This document shows positions 1 through 7,207 of a DNA stretch of 18,096 bases, one piece after another (position 1 is the stretch's first letter; each line of letters opens with the position of its first letter). The notes under the pieces are model-generated. The model did not search any database and was not told the origin of the DNA. It was given only the letters and a program-made list of their open reading frames with translations. The position numbers and the translations under genes were made by a program. The DNA is from Chloroflexota bacterium. GTDB lineage: Bacteria; Chloroflexota; Limnocylindria; Limnocylindrales; CSP1-4. The stretch covers positions 1 through 18,096 of the forward strand of contig SCTE01000543.1 of the NCBI GenBank assembly GCA_004298915.1, in the 5' to 3' direction.

Positions 1-65
1 TAGACCGGGATCACGATCGAGAGTTCGACGCCTTCGCCAACCTCGTGATCCGGACCGGACGTCAC
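1..65 (-). CDS. Glycosyltransferase family 2, N-terminal fragment (cut by window edge)
   Basis: Only the first 21 codons plus two bases lie in the window. Reading the minus strand from a GTG at 65-63 gives a frame that ends in VELSIVIPVY at the edge. This is the first beta strand of GT-A (GT2) glycosyltransferases, where the I-P-x-Y/F-N segment starts the nucleotide-sugar fold. The start is chosen because the GTG overlaps the TGA stop of the upstream epimerase gene (64-62) in a GTGA arrangement, as at other junctions of this operon. By family it would be a cytoplasmic or membrane-associated sugar transferase acting on a lipid-linked glycan; donor and acceptor cannot be told. The call rests on a short motif plus the junction pattern, so it is moderate. 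A non-GT protein with a similar strand is possible but less likely in this context. Confidence 0.55.
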   Translation of the reverse strand, partial: MTSGPDHEVGEGVELSIVIPV

Positions 66-1084
66 AGCCGGCCGGCCTCGATCTCGGCGCGAATCCACGG
101 GACGACCTCGTCGAGCATGACCGGCAGCTCGGTGGTGGCGCGGTAGCCGAGGACGGCCTCGGCCTTGCGGACATCGGGCACGCGGCGCTGCACGTCGTGC
201 TCGAAGGGTGGATCCGACGCGTACCGGAATGGCCGGTCCGGACCATGGACCGTCCGCCAGATCAGTGTCGCCAGCTCGAGGACCGTCGTGGACGTCCCGA
301 TCGAGAGATTGAAGTCCTCGTTCACGGCCCGCTCCGATTCCATCGCCAGGCGGATGCCGTGGCCGAGGTCCCCGCCATACGTGTAGTGCCGGACCTGGTT
401 GCCATCGCCGAGAATCCGGAGCGGGTCCTGGCCCTTGATCGCCTTCAGGACGAGGTCCGGGACAACGTGGCTGAGCGCAAGCTTCACGTTGCCGCTCATG
501 ATGTCGGCGTCGCGAAGGGCCCGGCGCTCGCCGATCCCCACGCAGTTGAACGGCCGCACGATGGTGTAGGGGAGCCGGAACTGTTCCCACGCTCCCCGCG
601 CGAAATATTCCGACGCGAGCTTCTGGAACCCGTACGTTGATTCCGGCGGTGGCGAGGTCAGCTGGGCGCCCTCGGGCGTCGGGAACACGTCCGTCGACTC
701 GTAGACCATCGATGAGCTGATCACGACGATGCGCTGGAGGCGGCCGGCGCGGAAGGAATCGATGGCGGCATCGAACGTGGAGGCCAGGATCCGTTCGTTC
801 TCCGCCAGGAGGTCGTAGGCAAACTCGTGGAAATAGCTGATGCCTCCGATCATCGCTGCCGCGGCAACGACCTGGTCACAGTTCGCGGCGAGGTCGCGTA
901 GGAGATCCGCGTCCTTGGCGTCGCCTTCCACGAACCGGTAGGACTGGTGGTCGTCGAATGAGCGGACGAGCGGCCCGTACTTCGAGAAGTTGTCAACACC
1001 CACGACCTCGTGCCCGGCTGCCAGCAACTCAGGGATGAGGTAGCCGTTGATGAATCCAGCGGCGCCGGTGACGAGGACCTTCAT
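62..1084 (-). CDS. NAD-dependent epimerase/dehydratase (extended SDR), nucleotide-sugar modifying
   Basis: This 340-aa protein has the usual size for an extended short-chain dehydrogenase acting on nucleotide sugars. The Rossmann dinucleotide site is at residues 7-14 (GAAGFING). Its third conserved glycine is displaced: Asn13 sits where Gly is usual, followed by Gly14. The SSS stretch (123-125) and Y151-G-F-Q-K155 supply the Ser/Tyr/Lys catalytic set. RPFNCVGIGER (177-187) and VRHYTYGGDL (231-240) match the substrate-binding and C-terminal segments of GDP- or UDP-sugar epimerases/dehydratases. It lies 2 nt after the WecC-like dehydrogenase gene, so the two probably act on one sugar-nucleotide pathway. 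Its stop overlaps the GTG of the next GT2 gene. I cannot assign epimerase versus dehydratase activity or the sugar. The family is certain and the specificity unknown. Confidence 0.9.
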   Translation of the reverse strand: MKVLVTGAAGFINGYLIPELLAAGHEVVGVDNFSKYGPLVRSFDDHQSYRFVEGDAKDADLLRDLAANCDQVVAAAAMIGGISYFHEFAYDLLAENERILASTFDAAIDSFRAGRLQRIVVISSSMVYESTDVFPTPEGAQLTSPPPESTYGFQKLASEYFARGAWEQFRLPYTIVRPFNCVGIGERRALRDADIMSGNVKLALSHVVPDLVLKAIKGQDPLRILGDGNQVRHYTYGGDLGHGIRLAMESERAVNEDFNLSIGTSTTVLELATLIWRTVHGPDRPFRYASDPPFEHDVQRRVPDVRKAEAVLGYRATTELPVMLDEVVPWIRAEIEAGRL

Positions 1085-1086
1085 GA

Positions 1087-2316
1087 TCAGAGCCGGATCC
1101 CGCCGCCCATCGCGGCCCAGACGTCGATGACGTCCCGGCCGCCGACGGCAAGCGACCGATAGGCCACGTGCGGTGCGCCGAGGACCAGGATCTCGCTCCC
1201 GGCGAGGACTTCGGCGAGCGGTACCAGCCGATCGTCACGGACGTACGGATCCGTGGCGAGGACCTCGGCACCGGCCCAGATAAGCAACTTGCGAAGCTTG
1301 TACGAGAGGGACGCGCGGGCATCGTCCGATTCGGCCTTGAAGGCCATGCCCAGGATGCCAATCCTTCGACCCGTCAGCGGACCGTATCGCGCGACCAGTC
1401 GATCCAGGATGAACGCCGGCATACCCTCGTTGACCTGCATGGCCGCCTGGCCGAGCGGGAAGTGATCGCTGGTAAAGGCGGCGAGCTGCACCGTGTCCTT
1501 GAACAGGCAGGGACCGGCGGCAAACCCGGGTCCGGGCAGGTCCGCGGCCCGCGGGTAGTTCTCGCGAACGGCCCGCAGGACATTGGTGTAATCCACCCCG
1601 GCCTGCTCGGCGATCATCAGGAACTGGTTCGCGACGGCGAACTTCATGTAGCGCCACGTGTTGGTGAAGAGTTTGGCCAGCTCGGCTTCGCGGGATGTGG
1701 TCCGCACGAACTGGGTCGCGAACCGGGCGAAGACGGCCTCGGCACGATCCCCGGCGCTCGGTTCGTCCGCGCCGACGATCTGGGGCAGGGATCGGAGCTC
1801 CTCGAGCGCGTGCCCCTCGGCGATCCGCTCCGGGCAGAACGCCACCGCCACATCGCAGCCCCGTTCCGCGAAGCGCTGCTTGACGTATGTAGTGGTGCCC
1901 GGGTAGACCGTGCTGCGCAGGATGACAAGTGCCCCGGGTCGGAGATGGGCCGCGATCTCATCGACGCTCCGCTCGAAGACCGTCATCGAGGGACCGAGAA
2001 ACTCGTCGACCGGCGTGCCAATGACCACGATGACGACGTCGGTACGGGCCACCATGGCCGGATCGATTCCGAATTCGAGTCGACCGGTCTTGAGGACGCG
2101 CCCAAGAAGGCCCTCGGCTCCGTGCTCCATGAACGGCATGTCGCCCGCCTTCAGGCGTTCGAGCCGCGGCCCATCGATGTCGAAGATCCCAACGCGGGCG
2201 CCGCTGTCCGCGAGCACCAACGAGAGTGGCAGGCCAACATGACCTGCGCCGCCAAGGACCACGACGTCGAGGTCTTCCGGGGCGGATGTTCGATGGTCCG
2301 CCCGCACATGGGTCAT
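1087..2316 (-). CDS. UDP-N-acetylhexosamine (WecC-like) nucleotide-sugar 6-dehydrogenase
   Basis: This 409-aa member of the UDP-glucose/GDP-mannose dehydrogenase family oxidises the C6 hydroxyl of a nucleotide sugar to a carboxylate with 2 NAD+. The N-terminal NAD domain carries GGAGHVGLP (22-30) and VIGTPVDE (98-105). CPERIAEG (161-168) is the form typical of the N-acetylmannosamine/N-acetylglucosamine branch, unlike the NPEFLR of UDP-glucose dehydrogenases. AKLFTNT (214-220) gives the conserved Lys and Asn. The catalytic Cys270 is in GPCLFKD (268-274), a variant of the usual GG-x-C-x-P-K-D. The UDP-binding C-terminal domain has GMAFKAESDD (323-332). The ATG overlaps the preceding stop (ATGA, 2313-2316), and the epimerase follows after 2 nt. 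The product is probably an N-acetyl-hexosaminuronate nucleotide, an inference from the CPER signature. The other dehydrogenase in this window (15430-16749) is the UDP-glucose type, so the two are not duplicates. Confidence 0.88.
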   Translation of the reverse strand: MTHVRADHRTSAPEDLDVVVLGGAGHVGLPLSLVLADSGARVGIFDIDGPRLERLKAGDMPFMEHGAEGLLGRVLKTGRLEFGIDPAMVARTDVVIVVIGTPVDEFLGPSMTVFERSVDEIAAHLRPGALVILRSTVYPGTTTYVKQRFAERGCDVAVAFCPERIAEGHALEELRSLPQIVGADEPSAGDRAEAVFARFATQFVRTTSREAELAKLFTNTWRYMKFAVANQFLMIAEQAGVDYTNVLRAVRENYPRAADLPGPGFAAGPCLFKDTVQLAAFTSDHFPLGQAAMQVNEGMPAFILDRLVARYGPLTGRRIGILGMAFKAESDDARASLSYKLRKLLIWAGAEVLATDPYVRDDRLVPLAEVLAGSEILVLGAPHVAYRSLAVGGRDVIDVWAAMGGGIRL

Positions 2317-3872
2317 GCGCGCACCTCCCCCCGGCCGTCCGATCGGACAGTAACGCCGTCGGCGCCCGCGGCCAGCCAGATCGTCCCGTCATCGTCAGCG
2401 TACGCGACCGTCCAGTCGGGCGACGCGGCGAGTGCCGTCGCGAGCGGAGAAGTCCGACCCTCGGTGATTATGACGTTGACCTGAGCCAACGCGAGGATGT
2501 CGGCCCAGCCCGGATCGCCGGCGGTCACCACTGCGGCGTCGGCCCAGGCCCCGGCGGGAATCACTTCGATCCGTGAATCGAGCGCGTAGAGCGCATCCGG
2601 CACCGCAAACTCGAGCCATGAGCCCCAGACCTGCGGGTTCCAGACTCGATCGCCAGGTTGGGCGATGCTTCGGAGCGCACCGGTGATCCCACTCGGCGCG
2701 TCGGCCAGGATACCCGCGGGCGCGTCGGTCCCGGCGTCGATCGGCCGCCAGACCGGGACGAGCGCAATGACCACCGCGACCAGAAGCGCTCCAACCCCCG
2801 CATTCAGAGTCCGGCGGCGGGTCGTTCCGGATGCCGATCCGGGTTCGACGGTGAGGGTCGACGGGTGATCAGACCAGATTCCGAGGACTGCGACGAGGGC
2901 AACTCCTGGCCACCAGGCCGCGCCTCGAGACGCCATGGCCCCCAGCGCCGCAAATAGGACGAGCCCGATCACGGCGCCGGCATGGACACGGTAGCCGCGG
3001 CGGACGAGCAGGGCGACCGCGAAGAGCGCGACGCCAACGCTCGTCCAGAACAGGAGCCCGGGCACGTCGTCGAACCTGGGCGGCTGCCACTCGGAGATCT
3101 GCGTGGTGATCTGAGAGTTGCGGGCAATCCCGAATGCGTACTCCCAAACGCGCCATCCGAACGGAGTCGCGAACGTCGCCATGACGGTGGCCATCAAGAC
3201 GGCGATCTCGCGCCGTGAACGGCGGAGGATCGTGGCGAGACCCCGGGCGTCGGGGTCCCCGGTCCCATCGACGAGGGCCATGCCCGCGAGGATCGGCGCA
3301 AGGACGAAGCTGCCGTGCACGTTGGCCCAGACCGCGGCGACGAGTGGCACCGCCAGGATGACGCGAGGATGTCTGCGGCGCGCGACGAGGAGAAACAGCG
3401 TAAGCGCAAACAGCACCATCGCCAGAAGCTGTGGCCGTAGGGCCAGCGCCGGCGCGTAGATCACGAATGCCGCGAGGGTCAGGACCGAAGCGGATCGCGG
3501 CTGCAACCTCGGTGCGCGGTATCGGATCGCGGCGAGAATCAGGCCGCTGACAAGGCCCGCCAAGATCGCTCGCAGCAACACCAGCCCGGTCCAGCCCGCG
3601 GTCGTGAAGACCTGGGCCAAGAGGACCTGGCCGGCCCATTGCTGGTCGAACCAGGGAAGCCCAGTGGCTGTGAAGGTCCATGTGTCAACGCTCGGGAGCC
3701 CCGATCCGCCGAGGATCTCGGCGCCGGCGCGAAGCTGGTAGGCAAGGTCGACCGTCGACATCGCCGCGATCACCGACGCGAGCACCGGCAGGGCAACGGC
3801 CAGGAAGAGCCACAACTCGGCCAGCGTTGGCCGAACCAGGCGCTCGCGCATCGAGAGCTTCGGGGCGTTCAC
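2313..3872 (-). CDS. Conserved polytopic membrane protein with C-terminal DSR-type soluble domain, possible GT-C-like
   Basis: The 519-aa protein has about nine to ten hydrophobic segments (near 20-40, 88-117, 128-164, 171-200, 223-240, 271-290, 297-313, 318-334, 357-375), then an outside domain (about 380-519). The first loop has YQLRAGAEI (45-53) and DTWTFTATGLPWFDQQW (63-79). Further motifs are LRPQLL (145-150), ANVHGSF (183-189) and ATPFGW (235-240). The tail holds WNPQVWGSWL (411-420) and Asp432-Ser-Arg434. I recognise this layout from conserved uncharacterised membrane proteins of GC-rich bacteria, where the tail usually has a G-G-Y-L and D-G-R pair. The aromatic Asp-containing first loop recalls GT-C transferases using polyprenyl-linked donors, but I see no proof of catalysis. 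The start is GTG, overlapping the upstream stop (GTGA, 3869-3872), and the stop overlaps the next ATG. The function is unassigned. Confidence 0.85.
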   Translation of the reverse strand: MNAPKLSMRERLVRPTLAELWLFLAVALPVLASVIAAMSTVDLAYQLRAGAEILGGSGLPSVDTWTFTATGLPWFDQQWAGQVLLAQVFTTAGWTGLVLLRAILAGLVSGLILAAIRYRAPRLQPRSASVLTLAAFVIYAPALALRPQLLAMVLFALTLFLLVARRRHPRVILAVPLVAAVWANVHGSFVLAPILAGMALVDGTGDPDARGLATILRRSRREIAVLMATVMATFATPFGWRVWEYAFGIARNSQITTQISEWQPPRFDDVPGLLFWTSVGVALFAVALLVRRGYRVHAGAVIGLVLFAALGAMASRGAAWWPGVALVAVLGIWSDHPSTLTVEPGSASGTTRRRTLNAGVGALLVAVVIALVPVWRPIDAGTDAPAGILADAPSGITGALRSIAQPGDRVWNPQVWGSWLEFAVPDALYALDSRIEVIPAGAWADAAVVTAGDPGWADILALAQVNVIITEGRTSPLATALAASPDWTVAYADDDGTIWLAAGADGVTVRSDGRGEVRA

Positions 3873-4750
3873 GCCTGGAGGCGAGCCTGCCCGTGGGCCA
3901 GCCAGCGTGAGGCCGGTGTGGGACCGAGGTGCTCAGGGATCAGGGCCACGACGCCCACGAGCATGGCGATGCCGTTGATCCAGAGGATGGGCAACGCGAG
4001 CATCGAGGCGACGGGCACGGTCCAGCGACGGTCCGTCCGGGCGCCCCAGGTCACGACCGCAACTGCCGCCGCAAGGCGGATCCAGAGCGGCACGGGGACG
4101 AGGAACACGAATTCGGGTTCGCGGGTGGCCGCGAAGAGGGCATCGATCCAGTCGAACCACAGCCGTGGGGCAACCACAAACGAGACCAACGAGATCGCGG
4201 CGGTGGCCCCCAGGGCGATCGCGAGACTCCGCCACTCGCGACGGATCACGAACCACAGGAGCCCGACGCCCGGCGTGACCTTGGTGATCAGTGGCAGGAA
4301 CCAGAGCCACGGCCAGCGGAAGCCGCCGACGATCGCCGCGGCCAGGAGCAGGTGGATGTTGCCGACCGTGAGATCGGCAAAGACCGGCAGCGCGAGCAGG
4401 GCAAATCCCGCCCATAGGCCGGTCTGCCATACGAGCGCCGCGCTCAAGATGACGGTCCACAGGGCGATGAACCAGGGCCACGGGAGCAGGTGGAGCGGCC
4501 CGAGCAACTGGGTGAAGGCGGGCGCGTAGAAGTACGCATCAAGCTGCCCCGGCCGAACGGCGCCATACGGTTCGAGCGGGTTCGAACTCCAGTAGGAATG
4601 CGCATCGACCCCGGTTTGGACAAACCCCGTGAGATGGGCAAGGACGAGGATCGCGCAGGCGAGGATCGCCCCATCGCGAACGGGCCGGAGCGTGGTGACG
4701 CGGATCGGGGTACGGCCGGCGGTCATCGGCCCATCGTAGGGGCCGCGCAT
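3869..4750 (-). CDS. Short GT87-family (DUF2029) membrane glycosyltransferase
   Basis: This integral membrane protein of 293 aa (285 if translation starts at ATG 4726) has the sequence marks of the GT87/PimE-like family, which transfers a sugar from polyprenyl-phosphate-sugar on the outer face. After the first membrane segment comes VDAHSYW (48-54), carrying the candidate catalytic Asp49. Next are AYFYAPAF (72-79), TVGNIHLLLA (128-137) and ITKVTPGVGLLW (155-166). These correspond to the family's Y-P-P, G-Q/N-x-N and K-P segments. It is about 100 residues shorter than the other two family members here (383 and 406 aa), mainly from a compact N-terminal half. The ATG at 4726 leaves a hairpin-prone 49-nt spacer after the GT4 gene, and the ATG at 4750 leaves 25 nt. 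Neither has a clear ribosome binding site. The sugar and acceptor are unknown. Confidence 0.83.
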   Translation of the reverse strand: MRGPYDGPMTAGRTPIRVTTLRPVRDGAILACAILVLAHLTGFVQTGVDAHSYWSSNPLEPYGAVRPGQLDAYFYAPAFTQLLGPLHLLPWPWFIALWTVILSAALVWQTGLWAGFALLALPVFADLTVGNIHLLLAAAIVGGFRWPWLWFLPLITKVTPGVGLLWFVIRREWRSLAIALGATAAISLVSFVVAPRLWFDWIDALFAATREPEFVFLVPVPLWIRLAAAVAVVTWGARTDRRWTVPVASMLALPILWINGIAMLVGVVALIPEHLGPTPASRWLAHGQARLQA

Positions 4751-4775
4751 CGGGCCCCGCAGGCCCCCGATGGTC
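4727..4775 (-). promoter_or_regulatory. GC-rich hairpin-prone spacer between GT4 and short GT87 genes
   Basis: This is one of only two real spacers in the minus-strand operon. GGGGCC (4739-4744) and GGCCCC (4753-4758) form a perfect 6-bp inverted repeat with an 8-nt loop. A second possible stem is GGGCC/GGCCC (4752-4766). The hairpin covers the ATG at 4750, so it could hide that start and favour ATG 4726, or act as a weak attenuator. No T-run follows, so it is not a standard intrinsic terminator. The next 12 bases (4764-4775) recur in the other spacer. Confidence 0.3.
4764..4775. repeat. 12-bp repeat copy 1 in operon spacer
   Basis: CCCCCGATGGTC is identical to bases 9182-9193. Both copies lie in the only two sizeable spacers of the minus-strand operon. 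This copy sits directly after the stop codon of the GT4 gene. Its function, if any, is unknown. Confidence 0.35.
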
Positions 4776-6011
4776 CTAGCCGGCGAGCTGCTGGACGCCG
4801 ACGACGGCCTCGTCGTAGATCGATTCGACGGCCCGGACCATCAGTTCGACGCAGAACCGCTCGTGGACCAGGTCGTGGCCGGCGCGCCCGAGCGTGTCGG
4901 CCAGGGGATGGTCGCTGAGCAGCCGCACGATGGCGCCGGCAAGGGCGTCGGGGTCGTGGGGCGGGACCAGCAGGCCGGTCCGGCCATCCTCGATCATCTC
5001 CGGAATGCCGCCGACGTTCGAGGCGACGACGGGACGTGACAGGGCCATCGCCTCGAGGATCGTGAGGCCCTGGGCCTCGCGGTAGGACGGCAGGACCGCC
5101 ACGTCGAGCGACTTCGTGACCTCGGGCACGTCGTCCCGGCGGCCGGTGAAGATGACCGACCGTTCGAGGCCGAGATCGCGGGCCTGGGCCGTCAGCGCCT
5201 CGAGCCTGCTCCCCTCGCCGATGATCAGCAGGCTCGCGTCCGGGAACGCGGCGACCACCGTCGGCCAGGCCTCGATCAGCGTCGGGTGGCCCTTCTCGGG
5301 CTCCAGGCGCGCCACGACTCCGACGATCGGGCCCTCGGGTGGCAGGCCGTACTCGTCACGCAGCGTGCAGCAGGGGACCAGCTGGTCGTACCGGGCGAGG
5401 TCGATGCCGTTGTAGATCAGGCTGACCGGAGCGCCGTGACGTCCCTCGCCGTCGATCTTGCGGACGATCGAGGTCGAGACCGCGATGAGGTGGTCCATGC
5501 GCGGGGTGAGGTCACGCAAGAGCTCGACATCGGCCTCCGAGCGAACCCGGGACGAATGGACCGTCCCGACGACGAACGGCCGGGGCCGGCCGGTCTCAGC
5601 GACGCGCAGCGCCGCCTGGGTCCCGATGACCTCGGCGTGATACATGTGGTTGTGGACGACGTCGGCCCCGATCGCGGCCAGGTGCGCGGCAACGGATTCG
5701 ACCGCGTCGGCGTCGTCGGCCGCCTCGATCACGCAGACCGGGATCCCGGCCTTCTCGAACCGGCGGATGGCGCTGCCCGCGGTCAGCGAGCAGACCGACA
5801 CGTCGTAGCGGGAACGATCGATCCGGCTGACGAGGTTGAAGACGTGTTCCTGGGCACCGCCGTTGGACCCGGTGGCCAGGAGCTCGACCACCCGGATGCG
5901 CTCCCGATCGCCGGGCAGCGGCAAGCGCGCGACGGGCTGATAGCACGGGTCGTCCGGCAGGTCGGCGAAGACGGCACCCGGCACCGAATCGGTCGGCTTG
6001 AGCAGCGTCAT
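4776..6011 (-). CDS. Glycosyltransferase family 4 (GT-B)
   Basis: This 411-aa protein is of normal length for retaining GT4 enzymes that move a sugar from a nucleotide donor to a growing lipid-linked glycan in the cytoplasm. The N-terminal Rossmann half has TGSNGGAQEHV (47-57), the glycine-rich acceptor loop. VVHNHMYHAEV (118-128) and IAVSTSIV (176-183) follow. The C-terminal donor half starts near IYNGID (199-204) and has VARLEPEKGH (233-242) with the Arg/Lys pair that binds the donor phosphates. The E-x7-E motif is Glu312 to Glu320 (EAQGLTILE), followed by GGIPEMIEDG (334-343). I chose ATG 6011 because it overlaps the acyltransferase stop (ATGA, 6008-6011). A longer frame to 6065 exists, but it would overlap the neighbour and adds an unconserved tail. 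Donor and acceptor are not predictable. Confidence 0.92.
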   Translation of the reverse strand: MTLLKPTDSVPGAVFADLPDDPCYQPVARLPLPGDRERIRVVELLATGSNGGAQEHVFNLVSRIDRSRYDVSVCSLTAGSAIRRFEKAGIPVCVIEAADDADAVESVAAHLAAIGADVVHNHMYHAEVIGTQAALRVAETGRPRPFVVGTVHSSRVRSEADVELLRDLTPRMDHLIAVSTSIVRKIDGEGRHGAPVSLIYNGIDLARYDQLVPCCTLRDEYGLPPEGPIVGVVARLEPEKGHPTLIEAWPTVVAAFPDASLLIIGEGSRLEALTAQARDLGLERSVIFTGRRDDVPEVTKSLDVAVLPSYREAQGLTILEAMALSRPVVASNVGGIPEMIEDGRTGLLVPPHDPDALAGAIVRLLSDHPLADTLGRAGHDLVHERFCVELMVRAVESIYDEAVVGVQQLAG

Positions 6012-7207
6012 GCCAAGGTCCGCCGGACGAGGAGGCGCTGGATCGGCTCGTCCACGGCACCCCATTCGTACTTGTACGGCTCGTCGCCGCGCAGGAAGTC
6101 CATCGAACCCATGCCGGCCGCGATGGCGCGGCGCAGGTAGCGCTCGACCAGGACCACCCCGGGTGAAAGGTCTCGTGCCGCAGGATCGACGCCGGCGTTG
6201 TAGTAGAACAGCCGATCCGGGGTCTCGAACGTCACCCCGGCCGCGACGCGCCGAGCACCGATGGTGAGGAAACTCAGGCGCAGCGGGCCGTCGGCCTCGA
6301 ACAGCTCGAACAGGCGCCGGAAGAAGACGCGGCTCTGGGCGCCACCCATCGTGTCAGGGAAGAGGCCGTCGTCGCCCCAGCGCGCCTGGTGGAGGTCGAT
6401 GAACGCCTCGACGTCGGCCAGGGGCGTGGCGGAAACATCGAGGCTGACCTCGCCGGCCGACTCGGCCCGTCGAACCTTGCGCCGGACCTCGTGGCGTTCC
6501 TTCTTGTCGAGCGTCGCGAGGAAGTCGTCGATCGTGCCCCCGACCGGCAGCGCCGCGACCGGGCAGACGTCCTCGCGCTCGAGGTTGAGCGTCCAGCCGG
6601 CGTTGATCTCGACGGCCCGGAAGGCCGCCGCGAGGGCATCGACGACAGGATCGCCGCAGCGCAGGCGTCGCAGGTCCACGACATCCCAGTCGTCGGGTCG
6701 TGCCGAGCGCCGGCGAAGATCGGCGACGAGGGCCTCGGCGACGGCATCGAGGTCGTCGGGCGCGGCGAGGATCGTGGCGTAGTCGGCGTGATACGAGGCC
6801 CCGAAGAAGATCGCCGTGGCGGTCGGCGGCACCGGGGTCAGTTCGGTCTCGTGGCCGTGGCGGAGCGTGGTATGGCGTTCCTCGTCGGTCGCCTCGACCT
6901 CGTGGCGGTGCATGAGCGGGAGGATGGCGACGGGATCCGCTCCAGGGCCACGCGCCGGATCGAGCACGACGGTCGTCTCATCGTGGGCGTTGGCGCCATA
7001 TGCGTCCCACCAGGCGCGATGGAAGGCCCATGCCGAGAACGGGGTGGCCCATGGCGCAGTTCCGGCGAGCCGATCCCAGGCGGCTCGCGGGATGTCATCG
7101 ATCGACCGGCGTTCGATGACGAGGCGGGTTGCCGGTTGCGGGGAAGTCGTGAGATCCGGAATGGACTCCGGACAGGCAGGCTCCGCTGTGAGGGACATGA
7201 GGGTCAC
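6008..7207 (-). CDS. BioF2-like GNAT-fold acyltransferase (Acetyltransf_6 / CelD-BcsL type)
   Basis: A roughly 400-aa protein with two divergent GNAT-like halves, as in BioF2-like and FemAB-related acyltransferases often found in exopolysaccharide loci. Numbered from ATG 7198, the first half holds WATPFSAWAFHRAWW (50-64) and the basic helix LDKKERHEVRRKVRR (230-244). The second half has LSFLTIGARRVAAGVTF (308-324), YYNAGVDP (332-339), LSPGVVLVERYL (344-355) and the hallmark DFLRGDEPYKYEW (367-379). Members are thought to use acyl-CoA (or aminoacyl-tRNA in the FemAB branch), and a role in acylating the polysaccharide is inferred from context. GTG 7207 overlaps the preceding stop (GTGA, 7204-7207), while ATG 7198 lies three codons inside; neither has a clear ribosome binding site. 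The same frame stays open to 8074, but that part is antisense-free shadow of the GT87 gene. No membrane segment or signal peptide is seen. Confidence 0.87.
   Translation of the reverse strand: MTLMSLTAEPACPESIPDLTTSPQPATRLVIERRSIDDIPRAAWDRLAGTAPWATPFSAWAFHRAWWDAYGANAHDETTVVLDPARGPGADPVAILPLMHRHEVEATDEERHTTLRHGHETELTPVPPTATAIFFGASYHADYATILAAPDDLDAVAEALVADLRRRSARPDDWDVVDLRRLRCGDPVVDALAAAFRAVEINAGWTLNLEREDVCPVAALPVGGTIDDFLATLDKKERHEVRRKVRRAESAGEVSLDVSATPLADVEAFIDLHQARWGDDGLFPDTMGGAQSRVFFRRLFELFEADGPLRLSFLTIGARRVAAGVTFETPDRLFYYNAGVDPAARDLSPGVVLVERYLRRAIAAGMGSMDFLRGDEPYKYEWGAVDEPIQRLLVRRTLA

Noticed and set aside
1168..2484. A 438-codon plus-strand frame opposite the WecC-like dehydrogenase
   Set aside because: It is a shadow of the dehydrogenase on the minus strand, with no domain or credible context.
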